NCBI RefSeq assembly: GCF_004349315.1
Contig: NZ_SMLH01000012.1
Coordinates: 1 to 64,000, forward strand
DNA from: Flavobacterium ranwuense
GTDB taxonomy: Bacteria > Bacteroidota > Bacteroidia > Flavobacteriales > Flavobacteriaceae
Direction of reading: 5' to 3'
DNA length: 64,000 nt
The notes under the pieces were generated by a model, which had not been told where the DNA came from, did no database searches, and saw only the letters and a list, made by a program, of their open reading frames with translations. Made by a program: the position numbers and the translations under genes. Positions 36,039 through 44,387 of this stretch are shown piece after piece. Position 1 is the first letter of the stretch, and every line of letters begins with the position of its first letter.

Positions 36039-36518
36039 TTATGACTTTGGTCTTCTCATTGGGCAATTTTTTACTAATTCAGGATTCGAACCTGTCATAA
36101 TCCAAATATCGTAATCTTTAAGAATATAAGTTGGTGCCTTTTCAATTTCGCAAATATCTAATATTCTAACCACGTCGCCATAACTTGTTTTTTTATTTAA
36201 CTTAACGTGAATTCCATTCTTTGAATCATTTCTCCTGACAATATTTCCGATATCTGTTTGAATTTGACCGAATTGTTTTTGCTTTTCATTAGTCTCTATT
36301 GTTAATTCATATGACTTGAAATTTCTAAAACTTAAAACTTTTTCAAGTGAGCAGCCACAAATATCTTCATAAAAATTTGCTGGTGGTAAACCTAAACTAA
36401 AGAGATTTTCTTGTTCAAAGGTTTTATTTTTAAGTAAAACAATGATGCAAAAAAGTATTAGCATTAAAGTGCTAACCGAAACAATTGAGAAGACAAATAT
36501 TTTCTTTTTTGCAATCAT
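36039..36518 (-). CDS. Cassette 6: single-pass membrane protein, possibly ExbD-like
   Basis: 159 aa. An N-terminal membrane anchor (IFVFSIVSVSTLMLILFCIIVLL, residues ~7-29) is followed by a periplasmic domain with KNGIHVKLNKKTSYGDVVRILDICEIEKAPTYILKDYDIWIM. This resembles the C-terminal fold of ExbD-like proteins in Bacteroidota, but the similarity is weak. It contains a CGC motif near residue 55. No exbB is near. The stop is close to site F; the start is about 7 nt from site G. Confidence 0.55.
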   Translation of the reverse strand: MIAKKKIFVFSIVSVSTLMLILFCIIVLLKNKTFEQENLFSLGLPPANFYEDICGCSLEKVLSFRNFKSYELTIETNEKQKQFGQIQTDIGNIVRRNDSKNGIHVKLNKKTSYGDVVRILDICEIEKAPTYILKDYDIWIMTGSNPELVKNCPMRRPKS

Positions 36519-36524
36519 TTTCTA

Positions 36525-36612
36525 AGGCTTTCTGCTAACTTGTATATATGTGTGACAAAATCACACATACCTACCCATAATCGGGTGTATATGTGTGGTA
36601 ATATACACACTT
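36525..36612 (-). repeat. Site G: proximal end of the array, attI-like or divergent attC
   Basis: The flank AGGCTTTCTGCTAAC (36525-36539) closes cassette 6. Beyond it the sequence differs from the other sites: TATGTGTGA/TCACACATA (36547-36569) and GTGTATAT/ATATACAC (36585-36608) form two adjacent hairpins. Because five of six modules point away from here, this is where an attI site or array promoter would be expected. No integrase gene is adjacent. Confidence 0.45.
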
Positions 36613-36727
36613 TATTCAAACCCAAATATAAATATTAATCCTTACAAATCATCAGAAGAACCTTCAATTTGTTGAATACTTTTCGTACTAATCTAGTCCT
36701 TTAAAACCCCATAATTCCACTAAATCC

Positions 36728-36803
36728 TAGCCCAGATAGCAGTGAAAATCCTTTTTTAAGGCGATTTTTCATCGCCTTAAAAAGATTGCAACGAATAGCT
36801 GGA
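36728..36803. ncRNA. Structured RNA-like element, possibly Flavo-1 class
   Basis: A long stem (AATCCTTTTTTAAGGCGA, 36747-36764, with TCGCCTTAAAAAGATT, 36772-36787) is closed by CCAG/CTGG around an internal loop reading ATAGCAGTG opposite GCAACGAATAG. From memory, this arrangement (CCCAGATAGCAG … GCAACGAATAGCTGG) recurs many times in Flavobacteriia and fits the description of the Flavo-1 RNA motif; the name is not certain. The strand is unresolved. Confidence 0.5.
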
Positions 36804-36836
36804 AAATGCTTCTGAACTAAATTCAGAATAAATCCT

Positions 36837-36868
36837 AAAAAAAATGACATCCTTACGAATGTCATTTT
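36837..36868 (-). terminator. Terminator downstream of the M3 peptidase gene
   Basis: AAAATGACAT pairs with ATGTCATTTT around CCTTACGA; symmetrical A/T tracts allow use in both directions. Confidence 0.7.
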
Positions 36869-36890
36869 AATTATTTGCATCAAAATTTTA

Positions 36891-39017
36891 TTATTTCACT
36901 AATAAACCAGCGTTTCTCAAATACGGTTCTATTTGCATGTCATGTCCAATAAAATCTTTGAAAGCTTTGTTTAAATCAACACTGTTACCCACTGATAAAA
37001 TGTATTTTCTAAAACGCTCACAATTAGCTCTTGTCATACCACCATTGGCCTGCATCCAGTCGAAAGCATTATAGTCTAATGTTTTTGACCACGTGTACGC
37101 ATAATATCCTGCAGAATACCCTCCGCCCCAAATATGAGCAAAATAAGGCGTGTGGTACCTTGTTGGAACCTCATTTACCAACAAGCCGTATTTTTGCAGT
37201 GCCTCTTTTTCGAAAACTAAAGTGGGTTTGAAATCGGATTCCTTTTCTACACTATGCCAAGCCATATCTAGCGTTGCTGCCGCTAAAAGCTCCGTTACTA
37301 CGTATCCTTTATTGAAGGTATCTGCTTTTTTGATTTTATCAATTAACTCCTGTGGAATGGCTTGTTTGGTTTGATAATGTATCGCATAATTTTTTAAAAC
37401 CAAAGGATCCAATGCTGCATGCTCATTGATTTGGGAAGGAAACTCCACATAATCACGTGGAACGGATGTCCCAGAAAGCGTTACATACTGCTGGTTTGCA
37501 AACAATCCGTGTAAAGTATGCCCGAACTCATGAAACAGAGTGGTTACATCATCAAAACTAATCAAGGATGGATTTCCACCGGCTGGTTTTGAGAAATTAT
37601 AGACATTGACAATAACTGGTTTTTGTTTTAAATAATGCGACTGGTTCACAAAATTATTCATCCAAGCGCCTCCATTTTTATTGTCTCGAGTGTAAAAATC
37701 TAAATAATATATCGCAATTGATTTCCCGTCATTATCATATACTTCATACACTTTTACATCTGGATGATAGACCGGCAAATCATGTCGCTCTTTAAATGTG
37801 ATGCCATACATTTGTTGTGCGGCGAAAAACACGCCTTTTTCTAAAACAGTAGCAATTTCGAAATACGGTTTTATTTGACTTTCGTCTAAATCATATTTTG
37901 CTTTACGCACTTGCTCTGAATAAAAGTTCCAATCCCAAGGTTCTAATTTAAATCCTCCGTTTTGTGAATCAATCAGGTCTTGAATTTCTTTTGCTTCAAC
38001 TTTTGCTTTTACAACTGCCGGACCTGCAATTTTTGCCAATAAATCCATCGCTGGTGCCGGTGATTGCGCCATTTGATCTTGTAATTTCCATTCGGCAAAA
38101 CTTTTCTTACCCATTAAATTTGCTTTTTGCAAACGCAATCTTGCCATTCGCTCAATTACTTCACGAGTATCACCATCATCGCTTTTTTCGGCACGATTCC
38201 AAGATGCTTTGTATATCTTTTCTCTCGTGGCTCTGTTGGTAAGACTTTGCAATAATGGTTGTTGCGTCGTGTTTAACAATCCTATTAAATACTTTCCGTC
38301 TTGACCTGCTTCAGTAGCTTTTGCCTTTGCAGCGGCAATTTCATCGGCACTTAAACCCGCTAAATCATTTACATTGTCAAATACAACGGCTCCATTTTTA
38401 CGGGCAGTCAATAATTTATTTCCAAAGAGTGTCCCCAAAGTAGCCAACTCTCCGTTAATATTTTTCATTTTTTCTTTATCGGCTGCCGACAAATTCGCAC
38501 CTGCTAATTCAAACTTTTGCAAATAATATTCTGCCAGTTTTTTATTTTCACCTTTCAAAGAATTAATATCCAATGCTTTGAATCGTTTATATAATTTACT
38601 ATTCAAATATATTTTATCATCATGCGCTGAAAAAACAGGAGCATATTCTGCTTCAATAGCCTGTAAAGTGGGATTGGTATTTGAACCCGTTAAGTTCTCA
38701 AAAATTCCTTTTGCCCTATTCAAATCCACACCACTGGTTTCTAATGCCAATACCGTGTTTTGAAAAGTAGGTTTCGCCGGATTGTTTGCAATCTTTTCAA
38801 TTTCTTGATCATGAATTTTTAAACCGTATTCAAAAGCAGGTTTAAAATGTTCGTCTTTAATTAAATTAAAAGTCGGTGCTTGATACTGCAACGCACTTTT
38901 TTGCAAAAGAGGATTCGTCATCTTAACGGATTTGTTTTGTGCATAGAGTGTTTCAGTTTGGAAAGAAGCAACTAAAAACAAGGAACTAGCAACGATTATT
39001 TTTGAAAAAACTTGCAT
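36891..39017 (-). CDS. M3-family metallopeptidase (peptidyl-dipeptidase Dcp-like), exported
   Basis: 708 aa. Signal peptide (VFSKIIVASSLFLVASFQ… YAQ), so periplasmic, unlike cytosolic E. coli Dcp. The zinc motif HEFGH is in TLFHEFGHTLHGLFANQQY near residue 495, and the third ligand region is in PSQINEHAALDP. The helical N-terminal two thirds match thimet/Dcp peptidases (FFAAQQMYGITFKE). Predicted to release C-terminal dipeptides from oligopeptides. It reads toward the cassette array and ends 23 nt before its terminator. Confidence 0.92.
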   Translation of the reverse strand: MQVFSKIIVASSLFLVASFQTETLYAQNKSVKMTNPLLQKSALQYQAPTFNLIKDEHFKPAFEYGLKIHDQEIEKIANNPAKPTFQNTVLALETSGVDLNRAKGIFENLTGSNTNPTLQAIEAEYAPVFSAHDDKIYLNSKLYKRFKALDINSLKGENKKLAEYYLQKFELAGANLSAADKEKMKNINGELATLGTLFGNKLLTARKNGAVVFDNVNDLAGLSADEIAAAKAKATEAGQDGKYLIGLLNTTQQPLLQSLTNRATREKIYKASWNRAEKSDDGDTREVIERMARLRLQKANLMGKKSFAEWKLQDQMAQSPAPAMDLLAKIAGPAVVKAKVEAKEIQDLIDSQNGGFKLEPWDWNFYSEQVRKAKYDLDESQIKPYFEIATVLEKGVFFAAQQMYGITFKERHDLPVYHPDVKVYEVYDNDGKSIAIYYLDFYTRDNKNGGAWMNNFVNQSHYLKQKPVIVNVYNFSKPAGGNPSLISFDDVTTLFHEFGHTLHGLFANQQYVTLSGTSVPRDYVEFPSQINEHAALDPLVLKNYAIHYQTKQAIPQELIDKIKKADTFNKGYVVTELLAAATLDMAWHSVEKESDFKPTLVFEKEALQKYGLLVNEVPTRYHTPYFAHIWGGGYSAGYYAYTWSKTLDYNAFDWMQANGGMTRANCERFRKYILSVGNSVDLNKAFKDFIGHDMQIEPYLRNAGLLVK

Positions 39018-39190
39018 AATTAAGTGGTTTATTTTTAAGACATAAAAGTAGTTGAAAAAAGTATCATATGAAATATTGCCCTGAAGAATTAATTCCTGCT
39101 AAAAGCAACATCAGTTAAGCCAAAAGCTAAAAAAGTTCCTAAAAAAAGTTTAATCATTGATTTGGTTATTTGAAAACCTCTGCAACTTTG

Positions 39191-39198
39191 TACCTTTG
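39191..39198 (+). promoter_or_regulatory. -7 promoter box of trmD
   Basis: TACCTTTG, 28 nt before the ATG at 39226; it excludes the in-frame ATG at 39157. Confidence 0.6.
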
Positions 39199-39225
39199 CA
39201 ACTTAGAACCTTTTTAATAAAAATT

Positions 39226-39903
39226 ATGCGCATCGATATTGTTACCGTTCTCCCAGAATTATTGCGAAGTCCATTTGAGGCCTCAATTATGAAACGCGCT
39301 ATTGACAAAGGTTTAGTAGAAGTTCATTTTCATAACTTACGGGATTACACCACCAACAGACAGAAAAGTGTGGATGATTATCCGTATGGAGGTGGCGCTG
39401 GAATGGTAATGACTGTACAGCCTATTGATGCCTGCATTACACATTTGAAAAGTGAAAGAACCTACGATGAAATTATTTATATGTCGCCGGACGGGGAAAC
39501 CTTGAACCAGAAAATGGCGAATACCATGTCAATGTATGAAAATATTATTATCCTTTGCGGACATTATAAAGGTGTAGATCAACGGGTTCGCGATCATTTT
39601 ATTACCAAAGAAATATCAATTGGTGATTATGTATTGAGCGGTGGCGAATTAGGAGCTTTGGTACTATCCGATGCTTTAATCCGATTAATTCCTGGTGTTT
39701 TAAGTGACGAAACCTCAGCATTGACGGATAGTTTTCAGGATGGATTATTGTCAGGACCTATATACACACGCCCGGCTGATTACAACGGCTGGAAAGTTCC
39801 GGAAGTTTTGACCAGTGGAAATTTTGCCAAAATTGACAAATGGCGCGAAGATATGGCGTATGAACATACTAAAAACAGACGTCCGGATTTATTGGAAGAG
39901 TAA
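39226..39903 (+). CDS. trmD: tRNA (guanine37-N1)-methyltransferase
   Basis: 225 aa. SPOUT methyltransferase that methylates G37 next to the anticodon, preventing +1 frameshifting. Start [12 protein letters not shown] is the canonical TrmD N-terminus. Then [24 protein letters not shown] (substrate loop) and the trefoil-knot SAM site [11 protein letters not shown]… [17 protein letters not shown], with [11 protein letters not shown] and the catalytic Asp region [23 protein letters not shown] [17 protein letters not shown]. It lies upstream of rplS as in many bacteria, but each has its own promoter box here. Confidence 0.97.
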   Translation: MRIDIVTVLPELLRSPFEASIMKRAIDKGLVEVHFHNLRDYTTNRQKSVDDYPYGGGAGMVMTVQPIDACITHLKSERTYDEIIYMSPDGETLNQKMANTMSMYENIIILCGHYKGVDQRVRDHFITKEISIGDYVLSGGELGALVLSDALIRLIPGVLSDETSALTDSFQDGLLSGPIYTRPADYNGWKVPEVLTSGNFAKIDKWREDMAYEHTKNRRPDLLEE

Positions 39904-39994
39904 AAAATTATTTTAAAGCTTGAGATCTAAAGTTGGTGTTTAACAACTTCTAAACTTTAAACCAGAAAAACTTAAAACTTAAAACTTTTTTATT

Positions 39995-40002
39995 TACTTT
40001 TG
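39995..40002 (+). promoter_or_regulatory. -7 promoter box of rplS
   Basis: TACTTTTG, 74 nt before the ATG at 40077, leaving a leader of about 65 nt that could carry translational control. Confidence 0.5.
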
Positions 40003-40076
40003 CACCCACATTAGTTCAACCTCTGGCGAGATCCGTGAATGTTGATTTAATACAACCCATAATTAAAAAAATTATC

Positions 40077-40427
40077 ATGGCAGATTTAATGAAATTCGTT
40101 CAAGACGAATTCGTAACAAGAAAAGAATTCCCAGTTTTTGCAGCTGGAGATACTATCACCGTTTACTACGAAATTAGAGAGGGTGAAAAAACTAGAACAC
40201 AGTTTTTCAAAGGAGTTGTAATCCAAAGAAGAGGTTCTGCTAACACAGAAACTTTCACTATTCGTAAAATGTCAGGAGCTGTTGGAGTTGAGCGTATCTT
40301 CCCAGTAAATCTTCCTGCATTGCAAAAAATTGAAATCAATAAGAAAGGTGCTGTACGTAGAGCTAGAATTTTCTACTTCAGAGAACTTACTGGTAAAAAA
40401 GCTAAAATTAAAGACAAAAGAAGATAG
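40077..40427 (+). CDS. rplS: 50S ribosomal protein L19
   Basis: 116 aa. MADLMKFVQDEFVTRKEFPVFAAGDTI start and the L19 core FFKGVVIQRRGSANTETFTIRKMSGAVGVERIFP, ending in a basic KKAKIKDKRR tail. Located at the 30S-50S interface. An in-frame ATG 14 codons upstream (40035) gives a non-conserved extension and is rejected. It follows trmD and has a strong terminator 20 nt downstream. Confidence 0.97.
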   Translation: MADLMKFVQDEFVTRKEFPVFAAGDTITVYYEIREGEKTRTQFFKGVVIQRRGSANTETFTIRKMSGAVGVERIFPVNLPALQKIEINKKGAVRRARIFYFRELTGKKAKIKDKRR

Positions 40428-40446
40428 TTTACTGTCTCTTTACTAT

Positions 40447-40476
40447 AAAAGTCCCAACACTGTTGGGACTTTTTTT
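40447..40476 (+). terminator. Rho-independent terminator after rplS
   Basis: AAAAGTCCCAAC pairs with TTGGGACTTTT plus T tract. The rest of the 300-nt gap to icd shows only the icd promoter box. Confidence 0.85.
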
Positions 40477-40677
40477 GGTTTAAAACCAAGATACTCAATG
40501 CTATTCTTTAAATTTAACAAGAATTAAGCGGATTTCAAGCGCTTCGTATTTGACAACAAATAAGGAATATCTTTTTCATATTCTTAATTTGAATACCCTA
40601 AAACAACAATTTGATAATTCATTTTAAACTACTAAAAACTTAATGAAAACGCATTTTCTTTTACGATAACGTTTTAT

Positions 40678-40685
40678 TACATTTG
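40678..40685 (+). promoter_or_regulatory. -7 promoter box of icd
   Basis: TACATTTG, 42 nt before the icd ATG. Confidence 0.5.
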
Positions 40686-40726
40686 TAGCTACATTTAAAA
40701 ATAAGAATTACATATATCAATACACT

Positions 40727-41950
40727 ATGACAAAAATTAAAGTAGCCAATCCTGTGGTTGAATTGGATGGCGATGAAATGACACGAATTATTTGGTCCTT
40801 TATTAAAGAAAAATTAATTCTTCCTTATTTAGATTTAGATATTAAATATTACGATTTAGGAATGGAAAGCAGAGATGCTACCAATGATCAAATCACTATC
40901 GACTCTGCAGAAGCGATAAAAAAATACAATGTAGGTATCAAATGTGCTACCATTACTCCTGATGAAGACAGAGTAAAAGAATTTGGTTTAAAAAAAATGT
41001 GGAAATCACCAAACGGAACGATTCGTAATATTGTAGGCGGAACTGTTTTCCGTGAGCCAATTATTATGAGTAACGTACCACGTTTGGTTCCGGGTTGGAC
41101 TAAACCTATTGTTATTGGTCGTCACGCTTTTGGAGATCAATACAAAGCGACTGATACCGTAATCAAAGGAAAAGGAACTTTGACAATGAGTTTTACTAAC
41201 GAAGCTGGAGAAACTCAGTCTTGGGAAGTTTACGATTTTCAAGGTGATGGTGTTGCAATGGCAATGTACAATACTGACGAAAGTATTTTTGGTTTTGCCC
41301 ATTCTTCTTTCCAAATGGCTTTGACAAAAAAATGGCCTTTATACCTTTCTACAAAAAACACGATTTTGAAAGCTTATGACGGGCGTTTCAAAGATATTTT
41401 TGAAGAAGTGTACCAAGAGCACTACAAAGCAAAATTTGTTGAAGCAGGTATTATTTACGAACACAGACTAATTGACGACATGGTTGCTTCTGCAATGAAA
41501 TGGAGCGGTGGTTTTGTTTGGGCTTGTAAAAACTATGATGGTGATGTACAATCAGATACTGTGGCACAAGGATTTGGTTCACTTGGACTAATGACTTCTG
41601 TATTAGTAACTCCTGATGGAAAAACAGTAGAAGCGGAAGCTGCTCACGGAACTGTAACACGTCACTTCAGACAACACCAACAAGGAAAAGCAACTTCTAC
41701 TAACCCAATTGCCTCTATTTTTGCATGGACAAGAGGATTGGAACACAGAGGTAAACTTGACGAAAACCAAGCTTTAATTGATTTTTGTCATGCCTTAGAA
41801 CAAGTATGTATTGATACTGTTGAAAGCGGAAAAATGACTAAAGATTTAGCAATGTTAGTAAAACCAGAAGGTTTGACTGAAGCTGATTACTTAACTACCG
41901 AAAAATTCTTGGCAGCCATAAAAGAAAATTTAGAAGCTAAACTAGCTTAA
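40727..41950 (+). CDS. icd: NADP-dependent isocitrate dehydrogenase (eukaryote-like homodimeric type)
   Basis: 407 aa, TCA cycle enzyme converting isocitrate to 2-oxoglutarate. Motifs: [14 protein letters not shown] at the N-terminus, [21 protein letters not shown] (isocitrate phosphate-analogue site with Ser and Arg residues), [36 protein letters not shown] (metal Asp) and [31 protein letters not shown] (NADP site with the H-R that selects NADP). The length and sequence are of the mitochondrial/cytosolic IDH type, not the E. coli type. Monocistronic. Confidence 0.96.
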   Translation: MTKIKVANPVVELDGDEMTRIIWSFIKEKLILPYLDLDIKYYDLGMESRDATNDQITIDSAEAIKKYNVGIKCATITPDEDRVKEFGLKKMWKSPNGTIRNIVGGTVFREPIIMSNVPRLVPGWTKPIVIGRHAFGDQYKATDTVIKGKGTLTMSFTNEAGETQSWEVYDFQGDGVAMAMYNTDESIFGFAHSSFQMALTKKWPLYLSTKNTILKAYDGRFKDIFEEVYQEHYKAKFVEAGIIYEHRLIDDMVASAMKWSGGFVWACKNYDGDVQSDTVAQGFGSLGLMTSVLVTPDGKTVEAEAAHGTVTRHFRQHQQGKATSTNPIASIFAWTRGLEHRGKLDENQALIDFCHALEQVCIDTVESGKMTKDLAMLVKPEGLTEADYLTTEKFLAAIKENLEAKLA

Positions 41951-41970
41951 TTTTTTTCATAAACTATATT

Positions 41971-42004
41971 AAAAAGACAACTGGAAACGGTTGTCTTTTT
42001 TTTT
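41971..42004 (+). terminator. Rho-independent terminator after icd
   Basis: AAAAAGACAAC pairs with GTTGTCTTTTT around TGGAAACG, then T residues. The remaining ~250 nt to 42256 are AT-rich; only a TACCTTTA box-like sequence near 42209 stands out. Confidence 0.85.
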
Positions 42005-42256
42005 ACCTTAGTAATACATCAACATTTCTCAAACAAGAATCAACTTCGATTTAGTGAAATTTGGAAATCAAAATCTAAGAAATGTTTGCAAAATAAATTA
42101 GTACCGCTACAAATACCTCTATTCAAACCCAATAAAGTTTAATTTTCACGCAAACTATTTTATTTTTCATTACAATCGCAACTGTAAACCATAAACTTTC
42201 TTTTTTTACCTTTACACCATAAATCCTAAATCAACATTCTTAAATCTTAAATCCTA

Positions 42257-42919
42257 ATGTCTTCACACCATATCGTTCGCGACGACCAAGAACCTGCTTT
42301 AATCATTGCCAACGGCGCTTCCTGTAACCCGGAACTATTAGGCCAATTATTGGAATGGTCACCGCTTGTCCTTGTATTAGATTCGGCTATGGTACGTGTG
42401 ATGGAATTAGACATCAAAGTAGATGTACTTTTAGGAGATTTCGACAGAGGATTTGATCCAGAAATTTATAAAACGTCTCAATATCCAATCGAAATTATTC
42501 ATACGCCGGACCAGAATAAAACCGATTTAGAAAAAGCTTTTGACTATTTGATCGAAAGAAAGATTCCTGCCGTAAACGTCGTTTGGGCAACCGGAAGAAG
42601 AGCCGATCATACGATTACCAATCTTACCAACATCACACGATATAGAAATCTATTGAAAATTGTAATTCTGGACGATCATTCAAAAGTATTTTTATTGCCT
42701 AAAAAATTCGAAAAATGGTACACTGCCAATACTCCTATTTCATTAATTCCCATCGGTCACGTTACTGGAATTCACTCTGATAATTTATTTTACCCATTGA
42801 AAGATGATAGTCTAACCATTGGATACAGAACCGGAAGCAGCAATCATGTGATTAAAGACGGCATTGTAACAATCGAACATGACGAAGGTGATTTATTGAT
42901 GATGGAATGTTTAGATTGA
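42257..42919 (+). CDS. Thiamine pyrophosphokinase
   Basis: 220 aa. It transfers pyrophosphate from ATP to thiamine, giving TPP. Family motifs in order: IIANGASCNPELL, VLLGDFDRGF (metal/ATP Asp), HTPDQNKTDLEKAF (the D-Q-x-x-T-D motif), VVWATGRRADHTITN, and the C-terminal thiamine-binding beta domain with ISLIPIGHVTGIHSDNLFYPL and GYRTGSSNHV. Monocistronic; no TPP riboswitch is evident upstream. Confidence 0.93.
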   Translation: MSSHHIVRDDQEPALIIANGASCNPELLGQLLEWSPLVLVLDSAMVRVMELDIKVDVLLGDFDRGFDPEIYKTSQYPIEIIHTPDQNKTDLEKAFDYLIERKIPAVNVVWATGRRADHTITNLTNITRYRNLLKIVILDDHSKVFLLPKKFEKWYTANTPISLIPIGHVTGIHSDNLFYPLKDDSLTIGYRTGSSNHVIKDGIVTIEHDEGDLLMMECLD

Positions 42920-42930
42920 TAATCTATAAT

Positions 42931-42957
42931 TTGACAAAAAAAGATTGACTATCTTTG
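42931..42957 (+). promoter_or_regulatory. Promoter of rlmF
   Basis: -33-like TTG at 42931-42933 and -7 box TATCTTTG at 42950-42957, just before the ATG at 42965. Confidence 0.55.
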
Positions 42958-42964
42958 CGCCCAA

Positions 42965-43918
42965 ATGGAAAAAATAAAACCGAAAACGATTACCGAAAAG
43001 ACTAATTTACATCCTAGAAATCTTGATAGATTTGGATATAATTTTGAAGAATTAATAGAAAAATCTCCTGAATTACAGCATTTTGTTTCAGTTAACGAAC
43101 ATAAAATCGAGACCATTGATTTTAGCAATCCTGATGCCGTAAAGTCACTTAACAAAGCATTATTGTTATCGCATTATGACATTCAAAACTGGGATATTCC
43201 TAAAAATTATCTTTGTCCACCCATTCCCGGAAGAGCAGATTACATTCATTATATAGCCGATTTATTAGCTTCAAGCAACAACGGAATCATTCCTGAAGGG
43301 GAAACTGTTCAAGGTTTAGACATTGGTGTGGGTGCCAATTGCATTTATCCTATAATTGGTAATTCAGCTTACGGATGGAGTTTTGTAGGAACGGATATCG
43401 ATTTAAAAGCAATTGAAAATTGCAGTGCCATTATTGAAGATAATCCAAAACTGATTGATGCCATAAGCTTACAACAACAAACAGAATCGCGTTTTATTTT
43501 TAAAAACATCATCACTCCCGAAGACAAATTTACATTCACCATTTGCAATCCTCCTTTTCATGCCTCACAAGATGAAGCCACGAAAAGTACGGTTAGAAAA
43601 ATCAATAATTTAGAAAATACCAAAACCACAAAACCTGTTTTAAATTTTGGCGGTCATAATGCTGAATTATGGTGCGAAGGCGGTGAATTAGGTTTCGTTA
43701 CCCAGATGATTTACGAAAGTGCTAAATATCCGATGCAATGTTTATGGTTTACTACTTTAGTTTCAAAAAAAGAGAATCTTTCCAGTCTTTACAAAACATT
43801 AAACAAGGTAAGTGCTGTCGAAATTAAAACAATTGATATGGCTCAAGGCCAAAAAACAAGCCGAATTATAGCTTGGACTTTCCTAAGTGAAGCACAACAA
43901 AAAGCCTGGAAGTTTTAA
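42965..43918 (+). CDS. rlmF: 23S rRNA (adenine1618-N6)-methyltransferase
   Basis: 317 aa. Rossmann methyltransferase: SAM loop QGLDIGVGANCIYP (~118), acidic FVGTDIDLKA, catalytic N-P-P-F in TICNPPFHASQDEA, and the family's N-terminal LHPRNLDRFGYNFEELIEKSPELQHFV. It modifies A1618 in domain III of 23S rRNA. The promoter box lies only 8 nt before the ATG, so the mRNA is nearly leaderless. Unlinked to other rRNA genes. Confidence 0.93.
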   Translation: MEKIKPKTITEKTNLHPRNLDRFGYNFEELIEKSPELQHFVSVNEHKIETIDFSNPDAVKSLNKALLLSHYDIQNWDIPKNYLCPPIPGRADYIHYIADLLASSNNGIIPEGETVQGLDIGVGANCIYPIIGNSAYGWSFVGTDIDLKAIENCSAIIEDNPKLIDAISLQQQTESRFIFKNIITPEDKFTFTICNPPFHASQDEATKSTVRKINNLENTKTTKPVLNFGGHNAELWCEGGELGFVTQMIYESAKYPMQCLWFTTLVSKKENLSSLYKTLNKVSAVEIKTIDMAQGQKTSRIIAWTFLSEAQQKAWKF

Positions 43919-44387
43919 AAATAATCCCTATTTCGTTTTAGTATTCAATCCCACAAGTTATTCTTGACAGTAGAAATAATCAGTATATTCCAATACCTTT
44001 TCATATTATTTATTTAGAATGAAGCCATTAAAAAAACTTCCATTATTGAATCAATAATTAAACCCCCAAAAAATTTATTTTACCGAAAAAAACATACAGC
44101 TATTCATAAATAGTTGCATTTCTCTATGTTTTTAAGAAAAAAAAATAAAATTCAACTTAAATTTACGTAAGTTTGATAAATAAATCTTTAAATAAACATA
44201 AAGATATTCCTTTACGATTCATTAAACCATTAACTTAAAATCGTAATTCTTAAACAAAAAAACTATTAAAACAAGATAACAACACCCCCCATTTATTATC
44301 TTTTTTATTTTATTTTTTTGACATTTAATCCCAAAATACGTTTATCAAAATTTCGCATAAAACCAATGAACTAATTCAAACTAAATT
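43919..44387. other. 469-nt gap upstream of the FecI-type sigma gene
   Basis: Very AT-rich. I see no gene, strong hairpin, repeat or clear TAnnTTTG box. As it precedes a FecI/FecR/receptor locus it probably holds the promoter for the sigma gene, but I cannot place it. Confidence 0.3.

Larger units (their letters stand above)
31622..36612 (-). mobile_element. Integron-like gene-cassette array without integrase (CALIN-like)
   Basis: Seven related palindromic sites (A-G) delimit six modules of about 0.5-1.7 kb. The 15 nt just inside the left end of each module (GTT…GTTTT) are the reverse complement of the 15 nt at its right end (AAAAT…AAC) with 12-14 matches. In contrast, the two flanks of most single sites differ. 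In integrons this follows from cassettes integrating as circles by a crossover at G/TT. Five modules hold one minus-strand gene whose stop lies within 15 nt of the crossover point, with a leader of 20-50 nt and no obvious promoter; the sixth holds a plus-strand operon with its own promoter. No integrase or recombinase is visible in the window. The M14 peptidase gene and a structured RNA/M3 peptidase flank the array. Confidence 0.7.

Noticed and set aside
31622..36612. CRISPR array
   Set aside because: The repeats are ~140 nt imperfect palindromes separated by genes of 370-1350 nt, with no short direct repeats, spacers or cas genes.
36701..36883. 60-aa minus-strand frame beside the array as a possible integrase fragment
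   Set aside because: It lies entirely in the structured RNA-like element and its terminator, and has no recombinase motif.
39061..39156. Possible small gene between the M3 peptidase and trmD
   Set aside because: The only frames are short, lack a start context, and the region leads into the trmD promoter box.
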